Assembly (NCBI GenBank): GCA_951640195.1
Contig: OX621172.1
Span: 1,240,001 to 1,304,000, forward strand
Reading direction: 5' to 3'
Length of the DNA stretch: 64,000 nucleotides
From: Porpolomopsis calyptriformis
Taxonomy: Eukaryota; Basidiomycota; Agaricomycetes; Agaricales; Hygrophoraceae
Positions 1 through 12,719 of the stretch are shown here, in pieces; positions within the stretch are counted from its first letter, which is position 1, and each line of letters starts with the position of its first letter. A program made the translations under genes and the position numbers. The notes under the pieces are model-generated. The model did no database searches. It was not told the DNA's origin and worked only from the letters and a program-made list of their open reading frames with translations.

Positions 1-330
1 TAGAAATTCAAACATCGGCACGAGTAGCCCGTTAGTGTGTTAACAACGAGGTAATGTACATATACATACCGTACGTATCCCTCGTTCAATATAGCATCCC
101 ATTCAATTCCACCAGGAACATGATTTTACTTTTCCCAGCAATTTAAGTTGTGGCCATACCCCATTATACCTAGCCATCGTCATTACTCTACTTGGAAAAT
201 GATCGGACGCTGTTATCTATCCAATTTACGTTCAAAACATTCGAGGTCAATGCGGACAATAGTCGAGGATCCTTTCTGAATCAATCTTGTTTACCTCGAT
301 TGTGCTTTGGCCAACCGTCTCGACCCATCA
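1..330. other. Left edge, no gene supported
   Basis: No coding segment can be supported here. The stretch is AT-rich and directly precedes the OGFr-domain gene, so it probably holds its promoter and 5' leader. A short upstream coding exon of that gene cannot be excluded, because the family usually has a few residues before the first conserved block. Confidence 0.4.
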
Positions 331-1266
331 ATGCGTTTACCCAAAGACATTCAAGTTTTCTTGGATGGATACCCCCACCAGGAGGACAACGAGTCCCTAT
401 CCGCAAATCTGGATTTTTACTCCGGTAAAATCTGTTGCAAACCAGATGACCTCCGGATGGATGAAATCCATCAAAGGTCCGGGTTCTTTCACGCGTCAAG
501 TACTTTTTTTCTTCTTTCTTTTTGTCATTTAGATGGCTTGGGGATTACCAAACGCTGGAATGCAAACATGGCTTCATCCAATGGCTGTGAGTCAACCCCA
601 TTTACGCGTGTTCGATTATTTATAAAATCGAATCATCCCGGTGCTGTGCCCATCCCCTAGGTTCCCCATCAGGGAGTATGGCATAAACCCCTGGTCCCAA
701 CCCTTGCAGGTTCATGAGATCCGTGCCATCAAGGCTGACGGTCACATTATCGCCAATGTCCTCGCCTCCTACCAACTCATGCTCGATTTTTACGGAATGC
801 GACTTGCCTCTCCTGACACCGGCCTCCTTGAACGCTCCGTTTCCCCGGCTAATTTCGCGGCACGCTATAGAAATCTCGTTCGTGAGTGTGGCCATTCGCG
901 GTGTCTATATTTATATTCAACCTTCAAAAAGGCTCTCACCACAACTACCTGCGGATTACCCGCATCCTCAAGTGCCTTTCCGAGTTGGGCCTAGAACACC
1001 TCAACGCAGGCTTTTTATTGCACGTACTCAACGAGCAGAGCGAGTTTAATCAACTGAATTCGTCAGCCATAACGCGCAGTATGGATAATTGGTGGGCTAA
1101 TTGTATACGGAAGGAAGAAGAGAGGGAGTGGATCAGAGCCGTGATACGGAAGGTCCGAGCAGGAGACGGGTATGTATTTACGCGGAGCGAGTACGAGACA
1201 GCATTTAGAAAACGGGCCGCTACCGGGAGTTTGAACGGGGAAAGTATACCACCCAACGCTGTGTAG
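331..1266 (+). CDS. Opioid growth factor receptor (OGFr) domain protein
   Basis: Four exons join into a continuous OGFr conserved region: about 331-476, 533-586, 661-881 and 932-1266, with GT-AG introns of 50-74 bases. Diagnostic blocks are FLDGYPHQEDNESLSANLDF in exon 1, GDYQTLECKHGFIQWL across exon 2, FPIREYGINPWSQPLQVHEI at the start of exon 3, and HHNYLRITRILKCLSELGLE at the start of exon 4. The family is named after the vertebrate receptor, but fungal members consist of the conserved domain alone and have no established role. Nothing resembling the vertebrate C-terminal repeats is present. The start at 331 is the first in-frame ATG before the conserved block; a short upstream exon is possible. 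Domain call is firm, function unknown. Confidence 0.85.
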
Positions 1267-1407
1267 ACAGACTCGCTGATCGCTCATTTGAACCCCCTCA
1301 CCCTCTCCCTTTTGAAGCGTGGCCGTTTACGACAAAAAGGCAAGGAATGCCATCGCCGGATTTATCCCACTCGGAGGGGTACCATACGTACTTTCTTTGC
1401 TCTAGAA

Positions 1408-1846
1408 TCAGTCACGTTCTCGATCCAATCCGGTTGCTGAAGACCGAGCGTTTTGCAACGTTTCTAATTTATTGATGAGGATCCCCTGTCTTTTCATCTC
1501 GTACTGACTGCTGACTGACTGCAGCAGCTCCTCGAGGGTCTCGAAAGAAGCCGGGCTTGCGCACTCTTCATCATCACCGTTATCATCGATCTGACACAGG
1601 TTTCGGTTGGTGGAGCTATATATTAGAATGCTCACTTACGTAGTATCCGCGGGAAGACAAAGAGATCCTAACCGTTTTTCCCTCCAAGAGGGTTACCGTA
1701 GCCGTAGCTCGTAGGCCATCGTCTCCCGCAGTGATGACAATGAAGCTGTCAACGCCGAATGATTGCTCGGCGAGCGCCCTCTGTAACTCGTCCGACGCGA
1801 ATAAAGGCTGTAAAGGGGAATCTGTTTTGTCTGGAACGTAGAGCAT
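1408..1846 (-). CDS. GSKIP-domain protein
   Basis: Two minus-strand exons, about 1846-1640 and 1590-1408, are separated by an intron with a GTAAGT donor and CAG acceptor, giving about 129 residues. Exon 1 carries the core strands of the GSKIP fold (formerly DUF727), ATVTLLEGKTVRISLSSRGY. Exon 2 carries the closing helix, SFETLEELLQSVSSQYEMK, followed by LINKLETLQ. Human GSKIP binds GSK3-beta and PKA regulatory subunits; fungal proteins are normally this small single-domain form and are uncharacterised. The start at 1846 is the ATG preceding LYVPDKTD and gives a usual family length. It is divergent from VPS45 with 171 bases between the two starts. Confidence 0.75.
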
Positions 1847-2017
1847 GAGCAAAGGAGTCAGGGGGGGGGGATTACACGAGGGGCTCCTATTACCGCACGT
1901 TCAGCAGGGAAATCAACGGGCAATTTTTTTTTTTTTTTCAAAGTGCCTGATCGCAGCATGCCAAATTCAGTGGCTGTGTCATGACTTGAATACCGATATT
2001 TTTCGCTCCAGACCACG
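1847..2017. promoter_or_regulatory. Divergent promoter between GSKIP gene and VPS45
   Basis: Only 171 bases separate two divergent start codons. The space holds a run of ten G (from about 1861) and a run of about 18 T (from about 1924). Homopolymer tracts of this kind are typical nucleosome-excluding elements in fungal shared promoters. No TATA box was seen. The promoter role is inferred from position. Confidence 0.45.
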
Positions 2018-4547
2018 ATGGATGTCTTGAAGGCGGTAGAGACATACGTAGCGAAAATGATTTCAACACCTTCGGCTATGAAGGTTCTCCTTCTCGACAC
2101 GCACACCGTGATATGTTTCCTTCCATTCATTGGAACTTTCTGCTGATGACTTTTGGACAGACCCCAATTGTATCCCTGGCTTCAACACAATCCACACTCT
2201 TATCTCACCAAGTTTACCTTACCGATCGCATAGACAACAAGAACAGAGACCGCATGCCTCATATGAAATGCGTCTGTTTTCTCCAGACCAGCGAATCTAG
2301 TCTCGAGGCTTTGGAAGCAGAGCTCAAAGAACCCAAGTACGGAGAGTACTACTTGTGTCAGTGGGTGAATCTTTGAGGCCACTCTCGCATTCTCACCCGG
2401 GCCCTCATTCTCACAAAACCATCAGATTTTAGCAATATTCTCACCAAGGTTGCCATCGAACGCCTGGCAGAGGTGGACGAATATGAACTAGTCCGGGAAG
2501 TTCAAGTGGGTAAATACCACTCGCCTCTCTCACAGCATTTCTGATACCGCATTTGAAAGGAATATTTTGCAGACTATGCGCCGCTGCTGCCTTCTCTGTT
2601 CTCTTTGAACCATGTACCGACAGAAGCCAACCCATTGTACGGTTCTAACCCAAATTCCTGGGATCCAAAGGCACTCGAACATGCCGTTCAAGGTATCACA
2701 GCCGTTTTGCTCAGTTTGAAAAAGAAACCCACCATTCGCTACGAAAAATCGAGTGGCATGGCAAGAAAACTCGCACTGGAGATACAAGTGCGTTTCCCGA
2801 GCCACATATTTTATTCGCCTTTTCACTTTGATTTTAGCACCGCATTCAATCCGAATCGACATTGTTTGACTTTCGGCTGACTCAAGTTCCTCCATTGTTA
2901 CTCATTCTCGATCGACGGAACGACCCCGTCACTCCACTTCTTTCCCAATGGACATATCAAGCCATGGTTCACGAGCTCCTCGGTATTCAGAATGGGCGGG
3001 TCGATCTTAGTCTTGTTCCTGACATAAGACCCGAACTCTCCGTAAGAGAATCGTCTACTTGTCCGGCATATCCAGTTCTCATTAAACAGTCCAAAAAAAA
3101 AAAACTAGGAAATAACATTAACGCCTTCTACAGATCCATTCTTTCAAGAACATTTCCTCTCCACTTTTGGCGATCTTGGTACTTCGCTGAAAGACTACGT
3201 CCAATCCTACCAAACACGTTCGCTTGCCCAATCTCCATCCTCAATTAATTCAATTGCAGATATGAAGCGTTTCGTGGAGGAATACCCCGAGTTTAAAAAA
3301 CTCGGAGGTAATGTGAGCAAACATGTGGCACTGGTGGGCGAGTTGAGTCGTATTGTGAGTAGGGACAAGCTGTTGGAGGTAGGAGAGGTGGAACAAGGGC
3401 TGGCCACGAGCTCCGGAGCGGATTACAAAGTAAGTGCTAAACCATCGCGAACCCGCCGATCAAACTCACTGCTCTGGGGTATATAGGCTGCACAGGCACT
3501 TATCATTGATCCCAGCATTCCGACGTGGAACAAGCTGCGCCTCGTCATCCTATACGCTCTCCGATACCAAAAATCTCAGACAAATAATATCGCATCGCTC
3601 ATTAACCTGATGCTGGCAAATGGTGTCTCGCAAGAGGATGCACGAGTACGTCTCGTTGACTGATGCTTTGAACATTTCAACGCTCACATCGTTTCGCGGC
3701 CAGTTGGTTTATGTATTTTTGAATATTGCCGGCATCGATCAGCGCCAGGATGATATTTTCTCGACCGAATCGCTCCTTGCTAAAGGCCGATCGGCTTTGA
3801 AAGGGTTAAAGGTATGTACGATCGCACAATCGAGCGACAGTCATTGCCTGAACTGGGGGTGTATTACTTTAGGGTGTGGAGAATGTGTATATGCAGCATA
3901 CCCCTCGTTTGTTGCAGACTCTGGAGAGCCTTTTCAAGGGGCGGCTGAAAGAGCCAAATTATCCATTTGTAGATGGAGCCGGCCCCAATAGTGGCCTACA
4001 GCGGTATATATATACACCGTACGGAATCATACTTTGACTGATTTTTTTTTTCCTTTGTTCGTTCAGGCCCCAGGATGTCATTGTGTTTATGATCGGAGGG
4101 GCGACTTATGAAGAGGCGAGAACGGTAGCAATGCTCAATCAAGATTCTGCCGCAACTTCCAACGGTGGTGTTCCGTCATCATCCGGAGTGAGATTGCTAC
4201 TGGGAGGTACCTGCGTCCACAACTCCTCGACGTACGTGTGATATTCGGTTTCCCCCTCAAAGCGCTGATGGAGCAGGTTGAGCAGCTATCTGGAGACGAT
4301 ACGTTCAGCTGCCCGTTCCTTCCCTGCGTCGGTGTACGAACCGCCGCCAGAGTCCAACTGGAGCGGGCCAGCTCTGAACCTTAACCTTGGCAGCGTGAAT
4401 GTCAGCCTCGGTGGGTCTTCGACCGGTTTGTATCGGAAAACTGGTGGCGGAGAGAACCCGGTTGTTCAGACGGAAGGAATCAAAGACGGTGTGAGAAATC
4501 TGATGGGGAAGGTTCGCCAGGGGGTTGATCGAATTGGCATCCCATAA
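2018..4547 (+). CDS. VPS45: Vacuolar protein sorting 45 (Sec1/Munc18 family)
   Basis: Eleven exons can be joined into about 648 residues: 2018-2107, 2161-2356, 2426-2505, 2560-2787, 2838-3060, 3134-3429, 3487-3645, 3704-3811, 3873-4003, 4067-4231 and 4277-4547. The N-terminus [20 protein letters not shown], followed by MKVLLLD and TPIVSL, is the Vps45 signature. Further landmarks are [36 protein letters not shown] and [19 protein letters not shown]. Vps45 binds Tlg2-type syntaxins and promotes SNARE assembly for Golgi-to-endosome traffic. The junction at 3060/3134 is the least certain, since the usual EIVLS-type block before DPFF is altered. The C-terminus extends about 90 residues past the conserved end with a Gly/Ser-rich tail. 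Confidence 0.93.
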
Positions 4548-4710
4548 GGATGAGAGATTGTACCGGACTGGTAGTTTACGGAGGCAAATGAGCCATTGGG
4601 TACCGTGTGACGCGTGACATGTCATGATCTGCACCGCGCCCTCGTTTCCACACGTTTCTCCCATTTTCTCATTCGTTTCCTAATCCCAATCGCAGGTCTG
4701 CTTGGGCAAA

Positions 4711-6516
4711 ATGGCCAAGGGTTTTTTTGCTGGGCTCAAGGGCGTCGATGCCTTTGGAAAGGTGTGTTCGGCCATGGTTGCGTTCATCGACGTCATTTAG
4801 AACCAGCGCGTTTCCATAGACGATGGACGACGTGAAGATCAAGACCCGGACTGGTGCTTTCCGTATGTTTCTAGTTCATCCAACCTGCCTTGGTTCCCAT
4901 CGATGACACCGCTATACCCCAGTGACCATGCTTGCGGCTGCTATAATATTGACATTTACCACTATCGAGTTCCTCGACTACCGGCGAATCAACGTTGATA
5001 CGTCCATCGTCGTAGACAAGAGCAGAGGGGAAAAATTGACTGTGAAGATGAATATCACATTCCCAAGAGTGCCATGTTACCGTGAGTCAAATGCTTCACG
5101 CTTAGAAGAATCCTTGAATGCCATGGGATTGGCACGAGAGATTTCACTCTCGAAAAAGTCTTCCACTGCTATTACGCAGCAGACTGCCGTCCGTGTTGAA
5201 TGTTTGCTCATCTTCTTTTCCAGTTTTGAGTCTTGATGTTATGGATATCAGTGGCGAAACCCAAAGAGATATTTCACACAACATCCTGAAAAAACGTCTT
5301 GACGAACGTGGGGTCCCCATGTCAAGCGGACACAGCGCCGAGCTTCAGAACGACTTGGATAAGTTAAATGAAGCCAAGAAGGATGGTTACTGCGGATCTT
5401 GCTATGGCGGGCAGCCACCTGAGAGCGGTTGCTGTAATACCTGCGATGAAGTACGCGAAGCATATTTGCAGCGCGGTTGGAGTTTCGGAAACCCAGACGC
5501 CATTGATCAGGTCAGCGAACCGTGATTGGTCAGGATCTCGATATTGAGAATATGAAAATCTCCCAGTGTAAAGATGAAGGATGGGCGGAGAAGTTGAAGG
5601 AACAATCTAATGAGGGGTGTAACATCTCTGGGCGCGTGCGTGTTAACAAGGTCATTGGCAACATCAACCTTTCTCCTGGCCGATCGTTCCAGTCGACTAC
5701 TCGCAATTTCTATGAGCTGGTCCCCTACCTGCGTGATGATGGTCATCCGCATGACTTTGGTCATACTATTCACGAGTTTGCGTTCGAAGGCGATGACGAG
5801 TATGACATCCAGAAAGCCGAGATGAGTCGGCAGATGAAACAGCGGATAGGGCTCCATAAAAATCCCTTAGATGGGACAATGGGGCGTGTTACGGTGAGTT
5901 TTATCTCTCGTTATACTGTGTTTTTGACTTGAACTCTGTATGGTTATTTCAGAGTAAAAGACCCGAATTCATGTTCCAATACTTCCTAAAAGTTGTGTCG
6001 ACAAGGTTTCAAACTATTGATGGCAAAACTGCAAGTTTCCCCTCTACAACCCGTGTCGATCACTTACCCTCCGATTCTAGGTCAAAACACACCAATACAG
6101 TGCAACACAGTTCGAACGGGATTTAGCTCGGGGAGCCCTGGGTGATACACCCCAGGGCATCCATATCCAACATGGCGCCCCTGGCGCACCAGGTAATACA
6201 CTCAATCATGTTTCTTTGTTGATTACTAATATTAATACCTAGGAGCTTTCTTTAATTTTGAGATTTCACCTATCTTGGTTGTCCACTCTGAGAATCGACA
6301 ATCATTTGCACATTTTGTTACATCGTAAGTTTCTTTTATCTTCACCGTATTCTGTTTGCTTATCCAAGTCAATCATCTTGTACCAGAACGTGCGCCATCG
6401 TTGGCGGAGTGCTCACTGTGGCATCTCTTGTAGATGGTGTACTTTTTGCTACTGGTCGAGCTCTTAAGAAGGGCGGATCGAGCGTCAATGGTGGGAGTAG
6501 TGTGAAGCTCATGTAA
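4711..6516 (+). CDS. ERV46: ER vesicle protein Erv46 / ERGIC3
   Basis: Cargo receptor of COPII vesicles, working with Erv41 between ER and Golgi. The start is MAKGFFAGLKGVDAFGK at 4711. A first membrane segment follows in exon 3 (LTMLAAAIILTFTTIEFL). The luminal domain has the family cysteine block GYCGSCYGG, then GCCNTCDEVREAY and WSFGNPDAIDQ. Later exons give MFQYFLKVVSTRFQ, then a second membrane segment near VGGVLTVASLVDGVLFATG. Most introns are GT-AG, but the one at 6031-6080 has GCAAGT as donor. The first long intron (5082-5223, about 142 bases) is large for this genome. The tail KKGGSSVNGGSSVKLM lacks an obvious dilysine ER-retrieval signal at the extreme end. Confidence 0.92.
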
Positions 6517-6653
6517 AAACGTCACATTCTCTGTCCGCACTAAGCTATCATTAGGCCAGCACGATGTAGCCTCATAATTCGAGTCGCTAATTTACATCCG
6601 TCCATCATACACAACTGGAAAGAGCAATGAAATATAATGTCGCTCGTTGGACC

Positions 6654-8195
6654 TCATTTTCTCGGTTGTTTTGGGCGCCCGCTGGCTTTTGTCACCAGCT
6701 TGCGCTTCTTGTTTGGTGGACCGACAGGTTTCCCAGCGTTGGAACCACGATGCTGGGTACCAATAGGTTCAGTACCATAAAGTTCGTTGTGGTTGTCCTG
6801 TGTTAATATCCCAAAGTTATTATTGTTAGAATGCAACTGAAATACTGTACTGACCTCAACACCCATCCTGAGCTCGTCATCTTCATCTTCAGCGTCTTGA
6901 TCTTGGCCAGCCATTTCATCCTCCAACCCTGATTCTCCTTCATCGGATTGTATTATATGAGCCGTCCTTGACTTCATCCGTGAGTGACTCCGAGAAGGTG
7001 TGATCATATGGGCGACGTTCACTGAGGATGACCCCAGCCTCGACGCCCGTTCGGAGGCAGAATCAGAAACGGAACGTTCGCCAGGATCAAACAGATCCTC
7101 ATCCACGTCTTCTTGTTTGACAGGAACCTGGACTACCGCTTTCACGCGGCGAATGAGGACTTGAGAAGGCTCCGGTTGTCCCCCTGGATATGACATGCGT
7201 CGCCGTTGCTCTCGGGCTGGACTGATGGTGTGGTGTGACTGCACCTGCCGATTGTGACCAATTGGTTTCTGCGTCGCGAGACCGGTATCAGCTGTTGTTG
7301 AGTGGCCAGGCCCACGACTTGGGGGAGAAAAGGACCGGTGACTTGGTGTCATTTTCCGTGTCATACGACCACCCTTGTGGGCGGAGGGAGGAGTGTGTTC
7401 GAAGGAACTGCCGGGGTGCGCCGACTTTTGCGCTAGTAGTCGATTCGGAGAGGGGGAAGCTCGTTTTATGGTAGACGAGGAGATCGTTGGATCTACCATG
7501 TCGGTGTACTTTGGTCTTGGTATGTAGGTTGCGGGAGGTATCTGGTGGTTGAACTTTGCGAGAGACATGATTTATTTCACATGTTCATCATGACGGTAAG
7601 AGAGACGCACAAGTAATTTCTCTGCGGTGAGCTCGTCGACCCTCGAAGACAACCTACATCGTTCCTGTTCAACACGCAGGAAATGCTCTTGCCAATTTCG
7701 AGACTGATCCTTCCATTGTGAGCGTTCACGTCGTAGTTGCAAAATGATTTCTTCTCGGTGTGCAATCTAAAAGTACTTCAGAACTGCGTTCCGCTGGTTT
7801 ACGATCACGTAGTACCGTCATTTCGGCCTGCGTCAGCTGTGTCGAAGACGTGTTATTCATAAAATAAAGAAAATTCAGAACGTCGAAACTCACCGCAGCC
7901 TTACATTTGTCCATTTCTCCTTTCAAAATTTGCATTTCCAGTTGGCATGCGTCGCGTGTCTTTATTGCCTCATCGCGTTCATGCCACACTTCGTCACGTT
8001 TGCGTCGCGCTTCGCGCGTTTCTGAAACCGCTTGTGCCACTGCTGTGCGAGCCTCGGAATCAACGGTCGCAAACTGCAAAGGAGATTTATGATGGGGGTG
8101 CAAAAGGATCAAAATTGTTAGCGCACTGCTTGGTGTGCGACCTTCGAGAACGCCGCCAGAGATTCGGCGAGTAGTGTGGATGGAGCTGAGTCCAT
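6654..8195 (-). CDS. Unrecognised coiled-coil, basic, probably nuclear protein
   Basis: I do not recognise this family. Minus-strand exons join as about 8195-8142 (MDSAPSTLLAESLAAFSK), 8073-7894, a short exon starting at 7836, a segment reading IAHREEIILQLRRERSQW, and a long last exon ending at 6654. The first 150 residues are charged heptad-like helix (ETREARRKRDEVWHERDEA), a likely coiled coil. The rest is Ser/Pro/Arg-rich and disordered, with an acidic patch (EDEDDELRMG) and a basic end, NKKRKLVTKASGRPKQPRK, resembling an AT-hook or nuclear signal. A 57-base segment near the end has intron-like ends (GTCAGT and ACACAG) but is also open in frame. An alternative upstream start lies at 8317. 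A chromatin or kinetochore role would be a guess. Confidence 0.6.
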
Positions 8196-8333
8196 AGCGT
8201 TGACAGGTGATGCCGCTGATTAGATCCTCGACCAAAGCAAAGCACGTCCTGAACGAGATTGTGTCTAAGATCGGAGATGGTGTAGCTTTCCCACGATACT
8301 AATGCTGACAAAGACATCTCCAGTGCTATGAAA

Positions 8334-11300
8334 TCAATCGCTTCGTCCCAGCACCTCCCTTAGCTTCGCTTTCACATACCCTACATCCGGATCCTCCTCT
8401 TCTTTCTGGAAGTTCCATGCCAAAAGATTTCTACATACGGATTCCGCGTTTTCGAGGTCGACAATCTCTTCTTCCGTTATTTTCTCGTCCAGAAGCTGTC
8501 CAATCTCCTGCGTTGAAATTAGCTTGCTGAGATAACATTAGGCTTCATAAGTATAGAATCTTGTAATCATGTACGCACGTAACGTATTGAGCTCTATTGA
8601 TGATACGATGGGGAACGCCAAAAATCGCCGCACATTGCGTAGCATGAGAATGAAGTGAGAGACCAGGTGCAACTCTGTTTAACTGATCATCATCAACCAA
8701 TTAAATCATGCAATCGCGACGACTTGCCTGTACAAGTAGGTGATGCTTTCCCCTGTGGCTAGCGTAGAGGTATCATATTTACCGCCTGTATCAGAGGTTA
8801 CGTCGCTGTCGTGGCGCAAAGATTCACCGCTACTTGATGTAAACATGATTTCCATGTGAAGAAAGGCGATTGGCAAAGATCCATCCAATAAGTCTTGTCT
8901 AAAGATGTCATGGAAATGCGTAGCGGCTAGAACTTTGGGACAACCCGAACCGCGACGGAGAAAATGCTTGATGACACCGCAGAAAAGGCCTGCGCCGTCT
9001 GAACTCTCCATCAGTCAAGAAGTATAGAAGAGGAGTCGACGAGAGCAGATGGAAAGGCCAGGTCAAGGTAAATCCATGAAGGATCTCAGGAAGTGAAATA
9101 AGAGCACGCGCCTGACGACTGTGTTCCTTTACCGAATTCGTCTAAAAGTATAAGGGAGCGTGCGGTGGAGTTTCGAAGCGCCAGGGAAGCCTGATTAAGG
9201 TCAATCATGAAAGCGGATTGCACCTAAAAAATCAACGAAGGCTTCTCGGGACATTCAAAAGACAGCTGGACGGAAGTACTTTTGAAACAGATTCCAGTGT
9301 GGCGATACGAGTAAAAACTGGTCAAAAACGATAAATATTACCGAAAAGAGAGAGAGAGATAGAACTATTACTTTTGTCGACTACTCCCAAGGTAGCTGAC
9401 TGAGCTGGAACGAAACTACAGCCCCTTCAGTGCGCATAAAAGCTGGAAGAAAAAAAAGATCACCATCCGATCTAAGAAATTAAGGTGAATAGTCATAAAA
9501 TTTGGCATGCAGAGATATACCTGTGCCATATATTGGATTAATGCGATCTAGAGACAAATTAGACGCGTCCCCTGGGACGGAAAAACTCCGAACCTGCTTC
9601 AAATACACACTCTGAATAATCAGGTAGTGAATTTGCCAGGTATCGACCGTGGGCGGACATACCTTTCCGCATGCGTTGGCGCCAGTGCAAAGTAACACAC
9701 TATTTCTGCCGCCCGCCCTGTTGTACATATGATTTTCTTGGCCATCTGGCCATTCGAGAGACGATCCAATACCAGCACCCCCTACGATAAGGGCGTCGTT
9801 CGGTACGAAAGTATCGAGAACTTGCTCGTACAATGGGTGTCTTTTGCTAACTCATCTCTGTGTGCTTAGTGCCAACGAAAAAGTGACAGACCTTCCACCC
9901 GTTATGTCGATAATGTTGTCCTCCACCATTTGAGGCCGCTTGTAGTCGTACGCTCTCGAGACTTGGGCAAAGGAGAGCAAGCAGTCGAGTTCGGCACAAA
10001 CATCGCACGCATCTTCAATAGCTTCCTGAAAAACTAAAATGCGATCCACCAAATCTTGGACAATCTCGATCTCCCGATCTAGTAGTTGGCAAGGTAAGCG
10101 AAAATAAGTTATCCGACCGCGGGATACCTCACCAACGATGGAAGAATGCAAATCGCCTATGTGGGTATCCATATCTAGGAAGAAGTAAAATACCGCGGAA
10201 ACAAAATGAAACCATTATCATACGAACCATGCATTTCTTGGGACTTGAAGTAAACATGAGATCTAGGAGGCTTGTGTTAGGGGCTTGCGTGGTGTTTAAT
10301 AACATAAACGTACTCGGAAGCAAACTGGCATCCTCGAGTCACAAATAAGTAATGAATAGGGCAGCGGAGAACCCACCTGAAAACTCCAACCGTCCACGGC
10401 CTGGATTCCTTCTTCGCCTTTCCATTCCTCCAACAATGGCACACAAACGAGAAAACCTATGGACCAACCTCCTTCAATTGCTTCCAACCTCAGATTGAGG
10501 TTGCTTACCCAACTGAGGAAAGTAAACAACGTTCAAGGAGGCATAATTGGCGGGGACCGTTTCGCAGAGCTGTTCTGCCACTTTTGACTGATGGGCCAAA
10601 ATGGAAATTCAATTGGGACGTTTCGTAGGAGGACGCAGACTTACAAGAATAGAGTCAATGCCATAGTATATGTTCTTTCGATTATCAAGTTCCTCGTCAA
10701 TATGCGGTCGAACACAGACTCTACCAGAGGTGATAGACTGTTCCCAGTCAATCTTTGGGGATCCCTATGATCAGTGGAAATGCCAATATCATAGAAACCG
10801 ATTTGATACTTGCGATCTCATTGATTGCCTTTCCTACTTCCCTGAGCTTTGCAATTTCTAAACTCGCCATCACCTTCCCTCTTCTTCTTCAGCTGTTCCA
10901 GCTCAAATACAGCTCGCCTGGTATTTACCTTGCTCACTATTTCAACACCACCAGCATGATGAAGCTGGTTTAAAGCGTCTCGCAGCATAGACGAATGAAA
11001 TGTAAACTTTACGAGCGTAAACTTGTTGAATATGTGTAGAGACACGCTGTGCAACTGACCTTAACAATGGCTTGCCAGTCTGACGTCTTCGCTCTGCCCC
11101 CCCGCATCATCCCCAGTGTCCTAGGAATATTTTTAACACCTTTCAGGTGATCATGCATGATATCAGCGGTGGCAAGGTTTTCAAGACGCAGAAAGCACTC
11201 GACGGCATCCTGTCGAGCATTAATAGTGGGAATCGAGAGTGTCGGCCGAAGAAGCCATGTGCGAAGTAGAGAACGACCAAGAGCCGTCTTGGTATGATTG

Positions 11301-12605
11301 AGGATCCCTGGATGCACGTATTTGAAAGTAGTTAAGAAAGAAAATCCATCCGACTCGCCGAATAGCGATAAACCCTCTTTTGTCTTGTTCGAATGAACAG
11401 AAGCGTGGCTTTCATCGTTGAATATTTGAAGAGAGCTGTGAAATAGATCATCAACAAATGTGTAAAGCAAATAACTGAACCAAAACTCTCACAAAAGCGC
11501 ATCCGAGTTTATGTGCAAAAAACTTTCACTAGACAATCATGAGCGAAAGCATCGCAAGAAGGAAAAAAGGACAAACAGCGAGAGCATCTCTATATTGAGA
11601 ATTTCCAAGCCAGCTACACCTTCAGCATCGAGGTCACTTATAGCACGTTCTCGGACGAGATGATCAATTAATGCCCCAACAGACGCCATCTAGCAGAAAG
11701 GTTAAGCAGAACACAATAACGACGAAATGATCATCCGCCTCACACAGAGTGGAGAGGATTCTGCGGAAGCAAAGTTTGATAATCGAATTATTGCATTCCG
11801 CCGCTTCAACGTGGGATCACCACCACTATCTCGGCGTCTTGGCATGAACCCATATGCACCGTTTGCCTCGCCAAATTTGGAAGGGGTATGTGATTCTGTC
11901 TCATTCAATGCCAAGTCTGAGAGAAGACGGAGGGAGAGTAAACGATCGCGTCCTTTGGCGGGAGTAAAGTCCTTGTGAGGTCGGACCTGGAATACACTTC
12001 CTATTTCTTCCCCTGCAACTCTATTGGTCATCTCAACGCAATATATTGCAGGATGTGGACATACCATACGCTCTGACTGTATCAACAAACTTGTCATCCG
12101 CCCTCGAACTTGTAAGAACAATGTCAGGGTGGGCATGGTCCAGAACTGAGCTACGTGTAAATCGGAGAGCAGTGAGAGATATAGTTGAACTATTTAACTC
12201 ATTTTAATGAGGTCGAAATGTGGGGATTCTTGGGTGTCCTCAAGCACATAAATGATATGTGTAACAGGGTCGCAATAAGCACATCCAATGCGCCAGCTGG
12301 AAGTGCCCACGGTAAGAAAAGAGACGCTTTGGAAGATTATGCTTACTTTAGGCACCACGCTGTAAGACAGATCTGCGTAATGCTGTCAATAGGATAGCAG
12401 CTTCGTTACAAACGACACATACCTGTCCAAGTGTCTGGCATTCTTCTTCCTGATCTGGGCAATCCTTCTCTGGATCAGCATTAGTGCCCCATCGTACCTT
12501 TTTTTGATGAGAGCCTTCTGATGCGCGGGGATCATCCCTTTCATCTTCTCCACCCCCCAGTTCGCCGCTTGGTGTTCTTTTACGCTTCGAGACTGGGCGC
12601 GTCAT
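8334..12605 (-). CDS. MSH5: DNA mismatch repair homolog MSH5 (meiotic MutS)
   Basis: Large gene with many introns; exact exon joins were not all resolved. The MutS ATPase is clear: the Walker A region GGAGIGSS and [11 protein letters not shown], with an intron splitting K from [22 protein letters not shown] near 9130-9170 (Walker B and following loop); and [12 protein letters not shown] near 8920. The clamp/lever core lies in 9852-11470. The N-terminus at 12605 is basic and disordered ([18 protein letters not shown]), and the C-terminus reads [13 protein letters not shown] before a stop at 8334. The spacing GANACGKSVYLKQ fits MSH5 better than MSH2/3/6. MSH5 pairs with MSH4 to stabilise meiotic recombination intermediates. 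It lacks a recognisable N-terminal mismatch-binding domain, as expected. It lies 114 bases downstream of POL12, same strand. Confidence 0.88.
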
Positions 12606-12621
12606 ACAAAAGTCATGCGTG

Positions 12622-12629
12622 TCACGTGA
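12622..12629. promoter_or_regulatory. TCACGTGA palindrome just upstream of MSH5
   Basis: The 8-base palindrome TCACGTGA contains the CACGTG E-box and lies about 17 bases before the proposed MSH5 start, in the 114-base gap between POL12 and MSH5. CACGTG is the usual site of fungal bHLH factors of the Cbf1 type. Function is inferred from motif and position only. Confidence 0.35.
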
Positions 12630-12719
12630 GCGCACCCAAAGATCACGAATACACCATTTATTTTATAGGATGAAGGATGCCAAACCCTATATATGGACCG
12701 AACAGACATCCCCTTTGGA

